From NCBI GenBank assembly GCA_001600415.1, contig BCJX01000010.1, forward strand, positions 470,145 to 534,144: a stretch of 64,000 nt of DNA, in the 5' to 3' direction. A model generated the notes under the pieces. That model saw nothing but the letters and a program-made list of their open reading frames with translations, did no database searches and had not been told where the DNA came from. Shown here piece after piece: positions 1 through 9,862 of the stretch (within the stretch, counting starts at the first letter, position 1; each line of letters starts with the position of its first letter). Made by a program: the position numbers and the translations under genes. Source of the stretch: Pascua guehoae. Its lineage: Eukaryota > Basidiomycota > Tremellomycetes > Trichosporonales > Trichosporonaceae.

Positions 1-677
1 GAAGGGGCGGGAGAAGGGGCAGCCACAGGTGCCTGTTGCTGTTGGTCACTGGTGTGGCCACTACCAGTGATGGCGTTGGGGGCAGGCGTGGCTGGGTGCG
101 AGGGGGCCGACATCAGTGGTCCGCTTGCTNNAGGGGAGGAAGGGAACAGGTGTGGGGTGTTGAACTCCATGTACNGAGCCGATGTNGACGAGGACGANGA
201 AGACGGAGGTACGGACGAGGTGGAACCCAGTGGATGAACGTCTGGGATTTGGAAGATGGGGAGTTGTCCACCGGAGTCTTGACCTATATGTCGTTGGTCG
301 TCTGTGAACGAGGGTCGGGTCGGAGTTGGTGATCCTCCGATCGCTACCTCGGGAATGACGCGAGCGGGGTCCAGTATGGGAACCAGATCCAAAGGGCGCA
401 GGAACTTGCTGTGTGTCTGACGTCGCTGGAAGAGCAGGGGGTCGACGTCAGAGGGTGCTGTNGACTGCCTTGGGCGCCGGATGGGTTGCCGAGTTGACGT
501 GTATCGTGTGTCGGCACTCAAACGAGCGCTTGGCGTCGTCACAGACTGTGTGTCTGATGACGAAGTCGACTCGGTAACGGAGGTACCGGAGGNGACGGAG
601 GGGAGGGGCGGTGCAGCGAAGCCGCCCAAAGGATGGGAACTAGATCCCTGGTCGNCGGGTTCACGGCCGGAAGCCAT
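1..677 (-). CDS. Partial Ser/Thr/Pro-rich protein, runs off left edge
   Basis: Reading the minus strand from an ATG at 677, one frame stays open for about 225 codons to the window edge, passing through several N bases without a stop. A TGA lies a few codons upstream of this ATG, so an earlier exon is possible but not shown. The product is low in complexity: rich in Ser, Thr and Pro, with a poly-Ser stretch and a QQQQ run near the edge. No catalytic motif or membrane segment is visible. Its composition resembles the disordered N-termini of the RING genes at 54-64 kb, but I see no alignable motif and no RING in the part present. The plus-strand frames here look like shadows. Function unknown. 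Confidence 0.35.
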   Translation of the reverse strand, partial: MASGREPXDQGSSSHPLGGFAAPPLPSVXSGTSVTESTSSSDTQSVTTPSARLSADTRYTSTRQPIRRPRQXTAPSDVDPLLFQRRQTHSKFLRPLDLVPILDPARVIPEVAIGGSPTPTRPSFTDDQRHIGQDSGGQLPIFQIPDVHPLGSTSSVPPSXSSSXTSAXYMEFNTPHLFPSSPXASGPLMSAPSHPATPAPNAITGSGHTSDQQQQAPVAAPSPAP

Positions 678-1251
678 GCAACCTTGTCACGAGCCGAACG
701 GTGGAGGCTTGGGAACCGAACACAAACCTAACACCGCAACTCCATCTCGACCTGCAAGACGGTGTCGGACTCACGGGATTGACGACCTAGAGGAAGGCGC
801 CGGGGCCAGGGGGTTGCTGCGACACGCACGCGGAAGGACGGAAGGACGGAGCGGAGACGGAGGTGGCGCCGCGGAGGTGTCGGAGGGAGCAAGTGCCAAG
901 GCAACTGGTTGTCGAGACTAGACTTGTAGTTGCATGGCTTGGAGATACAAACTACGGACGGCGCTGAACTAAGTACCCTAGCGAGCGTACGAGCAGGAGC
1001 TGCGCAGGGGATACAGAGTTAGGCCTGGTCTACAAGCGTGGCACTCTGGGTCGGCGGTAGAGCCTCTAGTAGTAGCGCCGACATGCACGGGCGACAGTAC
1101 GGCGTGTGTGCTTCGCGAGGCGTCGTGAAGCGTGTATTGTGTGCTGTCAAGGCGACGTGCATGATTTCTTGTTGCTTGTTGTCTCGAGTGGCGAACTGAA
1201 CCGTGCGGGTGGCGATCGTGACGTCACGTGATTGTCGGTCACGTGATGTCA
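678..1251. other. Intergenic stretch left of the retrotransposon
   Basis: No gene is supported here. Two CACGTG palindromes lie at 1225-1230 and 1240-1245, each within a longer TCACGTGA-like context, close to the broken end of the retrotransposon. They could belong to a promoter or to flanking DNA. No LTR end could be recognised. Confidence 0.4.
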
Positions 1252-3300
1252 ACACCGCGTAGAAACGACTAAGTCGTCCAGATCGTGACAGGAGCCATCC
1301 TTGGAGCGGAGGACATAGAGGCCCCAGTCTGCTTCGCATTTGACAAAGCCCAGGGCAGCTAGCGCTTGGCTTAGCTCAAGCCACCAGGCACGTCCAGACT
1401 GCTTGAGGCCGTAGAGAGACTTGACGAGGCGGAGGCAGTTGGTGGACGGTTTNGAGGGTTCCAGACCCTGAGGGATCTGGAGATAGAGCTCATTGTCGAT
1501 GGTACCATTGAGATAGGCACCCTCGACATCAGCCTGATGGACGACGAGTCCATGGGTGGCCGAGAGAGTGAGGAGGAGCCTGAGTGAGGAGATACGGCTC
1601 ACAGGGGCAAAAGTTTGCTCGAAGTCGATGCCAGCGAGTTGGCTAAAGCCTTGAGCAACGAGATGCGCTTTGTACTTGGCAATGTTGCCATCAGCATCTC
1701 GTTTGACCTTGAAAACCCATTTGGCACCAATGGCCTTGCGGCCGGGAGGGAGAATGGCTTCTTGCCAGGTGCCTTTGGTTTCGAGGTTGTCGAGTTCAGC
1801 CTGCATGGCCTCGATCCATCTGTCGGAGTCGGGGGCAGAGAGGGCAGCCTTGAACGTAAGAGGGTCATTGAAGTTGGCATGGGCTGCAATAGCAGCGAGG
1901 TGGCCAATGGTGACATTTTTGTTCAGTGAGAGGGATGCCAGCTCCCCCTCAATGGCCACGATGGAGGCAGTAGGCTTGAGGCGAGAGGATGAATGAGTGG
2001 GGGCTACATTAGCCCACTTGTTGCGACCACGAGGTGCCGGGGGCTCTTCCTGCTGAGTAGTAGAAGAGGCAGGAAGGTCCAGAGAGTCAGCAGGGTTGAC
2101 AAGAGGGTCGACAGGAGGGTTGACAGGAGGGTTGACAGGAGGGTTGACAGGAGGGTCGCTAGTACTCCCCTGAGCCTGGGCAGTATCCAGGGCAGGAGGA
2201 GCGGGTGGAGGAGTAACCACAGCTGGAGTAGGTTGGCAAGGGGCTGTGGGAGTTGAGGGAGCTGGAGACGGAGGAGCAACAGCTCTGGCCAATCGGAGGA
2301 GATGGCCAGTGGGTGGCAGCGGAGGATAACGTGCTGGCACCGGAGGAGCAGGAGTGGGCATTTGCCGAGGAGGTTGGATTGCCGGAGCAGGAGTAGGGCC
2401 AGGAGTAGGGCCAGGAGTAGGGCCAGGCGCAAGAAGAAGGGGCTGTGCCGGAACAGGAACAGGAGTTGGCCGAGGAAGTTGGTTTGCCTGAGGGGCAGGT
2501 CGAACAAGAGTTGTTGGCTGAGGAGCAGGCGGGAGGGGCAGTGGCTTCAAAGGAGTGTCGATAGGGAGGTTGGACATCGTCACATCCGCCGAGATGTTCA
2601 GCGAGCCATTGTGCTCGAAGCGGATGTTGTAGCCAGAGACATGGATGGGCTGGCCAATGATGCGAACCTGGAGTGCACGAGGGATCTCAAAGGAGGACTT
2701 GCTGTCAGGCTTGACCTGAGCATAGCCAATGGTGCCAAACTCGACGACCTTGTGGAGGTTGGGCTTACGCCCAGTGAGGATTTCCCAGGCAGTCTTGCCC
2801 AGTTCTTCACAGATTGTGGTCTTGTTGAGGATGACAGAGGTGTACTTGGCTGCAGAGTCCCAATGCGCATGGCCGAGGGCTGAGGTGTCGACCATGACAG
2901 AGATCATTTCGCTGATGGTTCGATTGAACCATTTGGCAACTGGGTTGTGTTCGGAGGTCCAGCGAGAGGATGTCATAAAAAGGATGCCCTCCTGTGAGCA
3001 CCAGAGGTCCATGGCAGAGTTATCGAACACTTTGCCTTGATCAGAGTGGACAATCCGGACTTGTATGCCTGACTGGCGTTCGACAAGGATGACGGACTTT
3101 TTGATGACAGGGAAGGCTTGGTCCTTGCTTTCGATGGGGATTGCCAGTCGAATGCAGGTAAAATCGAAGACCATGCCAACATAGTACCGTTTGCCAGAAG
3201 CTGAAGCCGTAACTGGGCCCTTGAGGTCGATGTGGACCATCTCCCCTGAAGCTGAGCCACGAGGGGCAGTGCCTTTCTTGGGGGTCTTGACAGAGCGCTG
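1249..3300 (-). pseudogene. Copia integrase core and truncated reverse transcriptase
   Basis: Continues the gag frame after the TGA. The integrase core shows the expected acidic residues: Asp in HIDLKG, Asp in HSDQGKVFD and Glu in the TSEHNPVAKWFN segment. A Pro/Ala-rich linker of about 200 residues with short tandem repeats follows. The reverse transcriptase starts near WIEAMQAEL and keeps KWVFKVKRD, the first catalytic Asp region (QADVEGAYLNG) and YGLKQ. The catalytic Y-x-D-D box is altered to LDD after an apparent loss of a few residues, and the frame ends about eight residues later. RNase H is absent. One base (N, within the RT region) is ambiguous. Not expected to be active. Confidence 0.8.
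2095..2160 (-). repeat. 15-bp tandem repeat coding Pro-Pro-Val-Asn-Pro
   Basis: Four to five near-identical 15-bp units (ttgacaggaggg core) lie in the linker between integrase and reverse transcriptase. On the minus strand they code repeats of PPVNP. A second repeat of 12-bp units near 2394-2430 codes Gly-Pro-Thr-Pro. Both keep the frame. Confidence 0.85.
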
Positions 3301-4980
3301 TCAGAGGCAGGTGTCGCAAGAGTCCAGAGTGAAGGGGTCGGCCTTGAGTGTCTTGTAGTCGACACTGAGGAGGCCGTCCTTGGCGAGCTTGAGGAGGCGC
3401 CTGCGGCCAAGATGGCCAAGGGAGCGATGGATACGCTCAAGAGGAGTAGTTGGTGGGGTGTCGGTAGCTGTCAACTCAATGGAGGATAGCGCACCAGGTC
3501 CCCGAGGGATGATGAGGAAGGGACGGCCACTGGAGTCATTGATGACCAGCGGAAGAGAGATGCCATCCTTCGAGATGGTGAGGTCTTCGGTGTTGATGAT
3601 CCAGCCCTGGTTCTTGAGCATGGCAGCCGAGAGGATGTTCTCGGAGGTCTCAGGGACATGGAAGATCTTGTCGATGACGAAGAGGTGATGATCGAGAGGG
3701 AAGAATGAAAGAGTGCCCTTTTCGTGTGCCTTGATGAAGTGCTGTGTACCGCCAAGCTGGAAGACTTGTGGTGGGTCCACAGGGGCAATGTGTTCGAGAA
3801 GGGTACGATCACCAAAGATGTGATGCGAGGCTCCAGTATCGATGAGAAGAGCAGCGGAGCCTGGCGGAGGAGGAGGAGGATCGGCAGAGCTGAGAGCGGA
3901 GCAATGGCCGATGTGAGAGATAGAACCAAGGTTGCCAATGGGCATGATGGAACCAAGCTTGCCGTAGGCCTTGTTGTTTGAAGGCTTGGACGGTTTGCCC
4001 TGGGACCTCTTCCAGGAGAGGAAGTCGTCGAAGGAGGGTTCACCATCGCACTTGGCCCAGCAGGAGTCGACAGAGTGGTTGTTCCGATGGCAGTGCGTGC
4101 AGAACAGCTGGCCACGTCCAGGCCGAGTGGGCTTGGAGTTGTCCTTGGAGCCCCGAGTGGGCTTGGGACCAGGACGTGAGCCTTGCTTGATGCTGCTCGA
4201 GAGCGTGATGGCAGAGATAGTGCCAGGGAGTGTGCCGTTGGACAGAGGGTTGGTGCGCTGGTCGGCTTTTGCAACAAAGAGCCGGGCGAGACCATCGTAG
4301 TCCTGGTTGGCAGCTGGCAGGCTTCGGTAGCTGTCATGGAGAGAGTCCTGGAGATCAGAAGGAAGGCCACTGAGGAACCAGAGTCGAGCACTTTCATCAG
4401 TCATCTTGCCACCAAGTGTATGGTACTCAGCCATAATGGCTTCGTACATTTCGTGGTGTTCGAGCATCTTCTCACCCGATGCTGCGTCAGCAGCTGAGAG
4501 GGTGAGGTTCATGAGGCGTTTGACCAGTGTGTGGGTGCGCTCGGTTGTGTCGACATTGTACTTGGTCTGGAGGTGGTTGTAGATCTCGGCCGAGCACCAG
4601 GTGGTGCGTAACTTGAGAGATTGAGTCAGCGAGATGGTGTGCAGGATAGCGGAGCGAGCCATCCATTCACGAGCTTGCCACTTTTCCCAGAGGGATTGTT
4701 GAGTGTCCGTGAGTTCGGCTCTAGTCGTAGAGTTGGTAGCCGAAGGAGGTAGAGTGCCAGCGATCTGGCCGATGGGTCGAACAGCGATATCATCATCATC
4801 CACGTCTGGATTGATGGTACGTCGGTAAGGTTCGGGATCAAGGCCGTCGATGCAGTTGAGGGCAACTTTACGCATGAGGAAGGTCCGAAGAGCGGCATCC
4901 CAGAGCAGGAAGTTCCGCTGGCCCTTTAGCTGCGGAATGCATGCTGCAGGTACGTCGGATGTGGTGGACATGGTGGACAT
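3301..4980 (-). CDS. Copia Gag-protease-integrase N-terminal part
   Basis: This 559-residue frame starts at an ATG at 4980. The N-terminal half is a copia-type Gag (about residues 10-230). A zinc knuckle follows at about residue 285 (CTHC, then H and C in C-x2-C-x4-H-x4-C spacing). The retroviral-type aspartic protease active site is visible as DTGASHH at about residue 385. The GAG-pre-integrase/HHCC finger is near the C-terminus (H-x3-H, then CDTC). The frame stops at TGA 3301-3303 right after the CDTC motif. The next frame, which holds the integrase core, is in the same register, so this is one polyprotein broken by a single stop, not a programmed frameshift. Confidence 0.8.
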   Translation of the reverse strand: MSTMSTTSDVPAACIPQLKGQRNFLLWDAALRTFLMRKVALNCIDGLDPEPYRRTINPDVDDDDIAVRPIGQIAGTLPPSATNSTTRAELTDTQQSLWEKWQAREWMARSAILHTISLTQSLKLRTTWCSAEIYNHLQTKYNVDTTERTHTLVKRLMNLTLSAADAASGEKMLEHHEMYEAIMAEYHTLGGKMTDESARLWFLSGLPSDLQDSLHDSYRSLPAANQDYDGLARLFVAKADQRTNPLSNGTLPGTISAITLSSSIKQGSRPGPKPTRGSKDNSKPTRPGRGQLFCTHCHRNNHSVDSCWAKCDGEPSFDDFLSWKRSQGKPSKPSNNKAYGKLGSIMPIGNLGSISHIGHCSALSSADPPPPPPGSAALLIDTGASHHIFGDRTLLEHIAPVDPPQVFQLGGTQHFIKAHEKGTLSFFPLDHHLFVIDKIFHVPETSENILSAAMLKNQGWIINTEDLTISKDGISLPLVINDSSGRPFLIIPRGPGALSSIELTATDTPPTTPLERIHRSLGHLGRRRLLKLAKDGLLSVDYKTLKADPFTLDSCDTCL

Positions 4981-6310
4981 GCTGGTGGCACGGAGGAGGT
5001 TGGTCGTGAGCCTGGCGGAGAGGAAGTAGTGCTAGAGGGGCGAAGGCCACGACAAGGAGGAGTATGAGTAGTGGTTGATGTCGACAGAGTAGTTGGCGTA
5101 GACGCAGAGGAGGATGACAAGGGCAAAGAGGGCCAACGTCGAGTATGCCAGTGTGTGAAGCTGGGAGAAGGTGATCGAACCGGAGAGCCTTCCAGGAGAG
5201 CGAAGGTAAGGGCCAAGCAGGAGAGCAAGGCAAGTCGGCGAGGGGAGAGAGCTCGTCGAGTGAGAAGTGGTTTGGTGGTTCGATAGAGAAAGAGAGTCGT
5301 CTTGCAAGAGAGTTTAAGTATGTCGAGGAGACGGGAGTCCAAGAGATAGCTTTGGCATGGTTGAGAGAGAGTCCATCCAAGAGAGAGGTCCATGCGAGCG
5401 AGAGGGGACTGGAGAGAGCCGATGAGTGATTTACGGGCGAGTAAGAGATAGAGAAAGTGTCGGCTTTGCAAGAGACGAGGAATGTTGCCCGAGACGCCAG
5501 GAGAGGTGGCGTAGAGGCCCTAGTGGGCAGGAGGAATGCCATGTATGGCAGAGGAATCCTGCATCTGGCGGAGTAGTTGTTGACCGAGAGAGAGAGAGAG
5601 ATGGTTGGACGGACGGAGAGTGTGGTCGAACAGGAGGAGCCAGACAAGTCGGACGAGTCGGACAAGTCGGAGGCCAGAGCCGGAGAGAAAAGACTTGGGG
5701 AAGAGACGGGCAGAGCAGCGCGGAAGATAGCAGACCTCATGCCTTAGCCAGGGCAGTGAAACTCTACTCAACTCGGGCTGTTGCCGCTCACATCCATGTC
5801 GGCAGTACCAAGCAGAGCAGCGCGGAAGATAGGAAACATCACAATGACATTCCACACAACTCGGGCTGTTGCTGGTCCTGGGGAAAGGGGGAGGCACTTG
5901 CTAAGCGAATGTAGTGACCAGAGTCTGCACAATGCGCGCTCACCCCAGCTCCCACTCCACAGCACGCTAGACTGCAAGACTGGCCGGAAGAGTGAGAGCC
6001 CCCATACTTGCCTCAATGCTCAAGGAGATGCCAGCAGTAGATGCACCGAGCACTGAATAAGGCAAGGGGATGGATGCCCAAGGTCCAGTGGGTGGGCACA
6101 GGCTCCAACCGCACTTAGACAGTGGCCACATACCGTCAGAGTCGAGCCTCACAGCGTCGCAGTATCGTCGCGCCTCGCGGCGTATCGTATCGTAGCGTCG
6201 CGGAGCGTCGTAGGTCGTCGCGTCGAGCGTCGTGGCTCGCAGCGTAGAGCGTCGGGATTTTGACTCTTAATCTGTTGGTGATAGAGTGTAGCATAACGAG
6301 ATGACGTGGT
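4981..6310 (-). other. Retroelement 5' leader / probable LTR remains and MAP1 upstream DNA
   Basis: No host gene is seen. The minus strand is pyrimidine-rich up to about 5700, as expected for a copia leader, but neither a TG...CA LTR end nor a tRNA primer-binding site could be recognised. A 20-bp sequence occurs at 5711-5730 and again at 5813-5832, and a 16-bp sequence at 5769-5784 and again at 5857-5872, in the same order, so the segment is an imperfect tandem duplication of about 100 bp. Between about 6150 and 6255 the DNA is built of scrambled GCGTCG-like hexamers. Long frames here carry no recognisable protein. Confidence 0.4.
5711..5872. repeat. Imperfect ~100-bp tandem duplication
   Basis: The 20-mer at 5711-5730 recurs at 5813-5832 (offset 102), and the 16-mer at 5769-5784 recurs at 5857-5872 (offset 88). 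The preserved order but changed spacing suggests an old tandem duplication with a small deletion, probably inside the retroelement LTR or leader. Confidence 0.8.
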
Positions 6311-6338
6311 GCGCGCGCTGAAAACCTTCAGCGCACGC
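6311..6338. repeat. Inverted repeat upstream of MAP1
   Basis: Two 12-bp arms (GCGCGCGCTGAA and TTCAGCGCACGC, 11 of 12 pairs) around a 4-base loop. It sits about 12 bp before a TATA-like element (6351-6357) and about 210 bp before the MAP1 start. It could form a cruciform or hold a dimeric factor. Role unknown. Confidence 0.75.
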
Positions 6339-6346
6339 GCCCTACG

Positions 6347-6410
6347 GAAGTATATATTTGATCCCGCGTCGAGTACGCGTCAACAAGTCCCGGTGGATAT
6401 GGTCACGTGA
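6347..6410 (+). promoter_or_regulatory. TATA-like element and CACGTG box before MAP1
   Basis: TATATAT at 6351-6357 and a palindromic GTCACGTGAC centred on CACGTG at 6404-6409, both 140-200 bp upstream of the MAP1 start codon. CACGTG is the classic site of Cbf1/bHLH factors. Binding here is inferred. Confidence 0.4.
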
Positions 6411-6546
6411 CGTTGTATGGTTTGCTTTCGGATCCGGATTGTCGATCTTTGCAGCGCCACGGATGCTGCATGCCGTTGTCGTCTCTCAGCTGGCATCTCT
6501 TTCAACTACTGCACTTGCCACCCACTTGTCCTCACTCAAACTCACC

Positions 6547-8312
6547 ATGATCACGTGCGCCGGTTGCCAAGAAAAGGAGGCCTCGCGCCTCGAGTGCCCT
6601 AACTGCAAGAAGTGAGTAGTGTACAACGGGTACTTGCATGGCAAGGGGCTGACAAGGCGGCAGGCTTGGCATCAATGGTAGCTTTTTCTGCGACCAGACC
6701 TGCTTCAAGCGCAACTGTGAGTATTTTTACCGAGCGGAGACTCTGCAGGGGTACTGCTGGAGTCGATGCCAAGCTGGAAAGTAGTAACTGACAAATGCAG
6801 GGGTGTGTAGTTATCCCATGTACGACGCGACTGACCGCAGGGCACGCACAAGATGATCCACAACATTGTCAAGATTGCCGCCGAGACGGAGGAGAGCAGT
6901 GCGTTTTAAAAGCGTTTTGCGTTTTGCGTTTTGCGCGCGCACGGCGCGGGACCACTGTGAGCTGTGGCTGACGAGAATCCAACAGAGAGCTCGACACTGC
7001 CGCCCAACATGCGCAACTATGCGTTCACCGGCACGCTGCGGCCCGTGTACCCGCTCTCCGCGCGGCGCGAGGTGCCGGCGCACATCAAGCGCCCCGACTA
7101 TGCCGACAACGGTGAGGACAAGCTGCGCGACGGGTCGCGTCGCGTCACGTCGTATTTGTCGCGGTGGCTGACGCAAAAAAACAGCACAGGGATGGTCTGC
7201 ATGCGAGGCGGTGCGTGAGCGCGGTGTCAAGGTCCTCAACAAGGACGAGATTGAGGGCATGCGCAAGGTGTGCCGTCTTGCGCGCGAGGTGCTCGACATT
7301 GTTGCATCGCACATCAAGCCCGGCGTGACGACCGACGAGCTCGACGCCATCTGCCACCAGGCCTGCATCGACCGCGACTCGTACCCTTCCCCGCTCAACT
7401 ATTCCGGATTCCCCAAGAGCATATGCACCAGTGTCAACGAGGTCATTTGCCACGGTATCCCCGACGCGCGCCCGCTCCAGGACGGCGACATTATCAACCT
7501 TGACGTCACTCTGTGTACGTCGTGCTACGAGGCTTGTCCTCCTTATTCTCCCTGCTACACACACACTGACCACCGACTCCAGACCACGGCGGATTCCACG
7601 GCGACCTGAACGGGACGTACCCCGTCGGCAAGGTGGACAAGGAGAGCCTCGACCTCATGACCGTGACCAAGCGCTCGATGGAGGAGGCCATTGCCATCTG
7701 CAAGCCCGGTGTGCCCTTCCGCGAGATTGGCAACAAGATTGAAGAAATCGTCAAGCCACACGGATACAGCATTGTCCGCCGCTACACTGGACACGGCATC
7801 CACCAGCTCTTCCACTGCCAGCCTAACATTGTCCACTACGCAAACTCCAAGATGCCCGGACGTATGGAGGCCGGCCAGGTGTTTACCATTGTGCGTACGG
7901 TGCTTACTCGAGCTGGCTGTTGGGTGTCTGTCCCCTGTTGCACCTTTCGGCGGCAGTAATGGCCGCAGTGTGTTCTGCCTCAGCCCGAGTTCCAAGTTGG
8001 TCACCACTCGCTGACCCCCAGGAACCCATGATCAACCTCGGTACCGCCAACCTCGACCACTGGCGTGACGACTGGACCGCTGTCACCCTCGACGGCAAGC
8101 GCTCTGCCCAGTTTGAGGAGACCATTCTCATCACCGAGAACGGCGCCGAGATCCTCACGCGCATTCCAAAGAAGAGGAAGAACAACAAGAAGAAGAACAA
8201 GAAGAGCGGAGCCAACGGTGCCAACGGCGCCAACGGTGCCGCCAACGGCGCCGACGACGAGGACACTCCCGTCACGACACCAGGTGTCGCCACTCCTATT
8301 GCAACCGACTAG
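6547..8312 (+). CDS. MAP1: Methionine aminopeptidase type 1
   Basis: Removes the initiator methionine from nascent proteins on cytosolic ribosomes. My model has eight exons: 6547-6611, 6664-6716, 6801-6802, 6841-6898, 6986-7111, 7185-7514, 7583-7890 and 8022-8312, giving 410 residues. The N-terminus carries the ribosome-docking zinc finger of type 1 enzymes (CAGC, CPNC, FCDQTCF), followed by GTHKMIH. The pita-bread catalytic domain shows YSGFPKS, the metal-binding Asp in INLDV and in the GDLNGTY segment, GHGI with the metal-binding His, and FTIEP with the metal-binding Glu. A Lys- and Asn/Gly/Ala-rich tail ends the protein. The third exon is only two bases long (GG) and is needed to complete a Trp codon and keep frame. 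The upstream plus-strand frame from 6358 has no support. Confidence 0.93.
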
Positions 8313-8543
8313 GCTTGGACCGAGGTTTGCTCGTTCCCGTAGAGATGGAGCGCTGCTCAGTCCCGGAAAACTACAAGCTTCAAGCTGCGAGCTGGACGGG
8401 CTGGACGAGCGGGGGTTCCCTGACCAAGTCTAAAACGGCTCAATCTTGCACAGGCTCGACACGCTTTGCCGCCTACCAAGCCAGTCCGCACCGACCAGTC
8501 TTTGTTTTCCCTATCGTACACACATATGCATAGCTTTGGCGTC

Positions 8544-9199
8544 CTAGGCGTCCTCTGCAATAGTCTTGAGCTGCCTGTCAGTCATGAACGGCCTTTTTCA
8601 AGCTAGCCCGGGAAACTCACCTGCAGCCCGTGGATCCCCTTGATGTCCTCCTTGAGGCAGTCGTTGACGAGCTTGTGCTGCTTGACCATCGTTTTGCCCT
8701 TGAACTCGGGGCTCGATATCAAGATGGCGTAGAAGGAACCGCAGCCGCCTAGGTGTTAGCCGTGTGCTTTGTATCGTCTCTAGCTGGGTCCTCTGACTCT
8801 CCTCCCCCTCTTCCTGTCATCTCAGCCGGCCCAGTCGTGTGGCACCATTGCCGCGCCACAGCTCCACTCCACAGCGCGGCCGCTTCCACTGCTTCCAGGA
8901 GACTGCTCTGCTTGCCCGCTACAGGCACCGCCCACCATGTATGCTCCGCCCATGCCCACCCCCACCCCCACTCCCAGTCCGACACACGACCACTGCACCA
9001 ACTCACCCGACACATCCTGCACCTGGAGCTTTGTGCCCTCAAACCGCGCCGCGAGCTTGTCGTAGATGACGCGCTCGCCCTCGCCCAGTCCCTCGGGTGC
9101 GACGCGGGCCGAGTATGCACGGGCCGAGAATGCAAGTGTTGGGCGGACCGCGAGGGGGAGGCGGGGTAGCAAGCGGGGCAGGCGGAGCGACGTGGCCAT
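8544..9199 (-). CDS. BOL3: Mitochondrial BolA-like protein (BolA3 type)
   Basis: Three exons (9007-9199, 8621-8748, 8544-8570) give 115 residues. The first ~30 residues are rich in Arg, Leu, Ala and Ser without acidic residues, a typical mitochondrial targeting peptide. The BolA domain follows: [11 protein letters not shown], the GGCGSFYAI turn, FKGK, and KQHKLVN with the conserved His of the Fe-S ligand site, then HGLQLKT. In yeast and human, BolA3-type proteins work with glutaredoxin 5 and Nfu1 in handing [4Fe-4S] clusters to lipoate synthase and complex II-type clients; this role is inferred from the family. It converges with MAP1 on its 3' side and shares a 660-bp divergent promoter with APL2. 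Confidence 0.85.
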
Positions 9200-9862
9200 T
9201 GTTATTGTTGTTGTTGAAAAAAAAAAGTTGGGGAGAGACACAAGGAGGAGTGGTGGTGGCCAGATGGCTACTGTGACTAGTGGCTGATGATGACAAAAGT
9301 GTCCACAGGCAGTTGGCTCGAGAAGCCATTCATTCATCGGAACTCGGCTAGATCGGCTTTCCCACGATCGACAGACCACCACACCACGGGACGGAGCCAA
9401 AGTCGTCGTCGTGCATGTCGCGTGGCAAGTCACGTGCTTTGACTGAGGGAAGGGGGACAGCGTCGGTCCCGCCCGTCCGTCCGCCCGCTCGGCCCCCTCA
9501 GTGCGTCTCGTCGCAGTCGTCGTCGTCGTCGTCGTCACCACCATCCACTTCGATCACATCGCGTCCTCATCCTCGACCTCGCACCGACCTCGACCCCGAC
9601 CTTGACCTCGACATCTTGACCCGCCCCCCGCTGTCCTCGCCGTTATAACGCACTAGATCCCCTGTTCCCCTGACACGACTCTGACGACCCCAATCCCAAT
9701 CGCAATCGCAATCGCAACCCCCCGACCGGCCCACGTCCTCACGTCTGCCCCTACCTCTTTCCCCGGTCCATCGACACCCGACACTCGACTCGGCGCGGCC
9801 CGAGCGAGCGCACCACACGTCACTGCACCGTTTCCCTCGTTTGCGCGCACAAACCAAGCACA
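9200..9862. promoter_or_regulatory. Divergent BOL3/APL2 promoter region
   Basis: A 660-bp gap between two divergently transcribed starts. It holds a CACGTG at 9431-9436, a short (TCG)n run near 9512-9535 and a C/T-rich stretch leading into APL2. No TATA element is clear. No additional gene is supported. Confidence 0.4.

Larger units (their letters stand above)
1249..6000 (-). mobile_element. Ty1/copia LTR retrotransposon, 3'-truncated and decayed
   Basis: On the minus strand the order is gag (UBN2-like start, CCHC zinc knuckle), aspartic protease, integrase zinc finger, DDE integrase core, Pro-rich linker, reverse transcriptase. Integrase before reverse transcriptase is the diagnostic order of Ty1/copia (Pseudoviridae). 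The frame ends just past the degenerate catalytic Asp-Asp box of the reverse transcriptase, so the rest of RT, RNase H and the 3' LTR are missing. An in-frame TGA splits the polyprotein at 3301-3303. The 5' leader/LTR must lie between 4981 and about 6000-6250, but with only one LTR-side left its limits cannot be set, so the right end given is approximate. Confidence 0.85.

Noticed and set aside
5426..5914. Plus-strand frames over the retroelement leader
   Set aside because: Arg/Glu-rich shadow frames of a repeat-containing leader, no similarity to any protein.
8822..9544. 240-residue minus-strand frame upstream of and overlapping BOL3
   Set aside because: Only the part from the ATG at 9199 to the donor at 9006 shows BolA similarity; the upstream part is Thr/Arg-rich without support.
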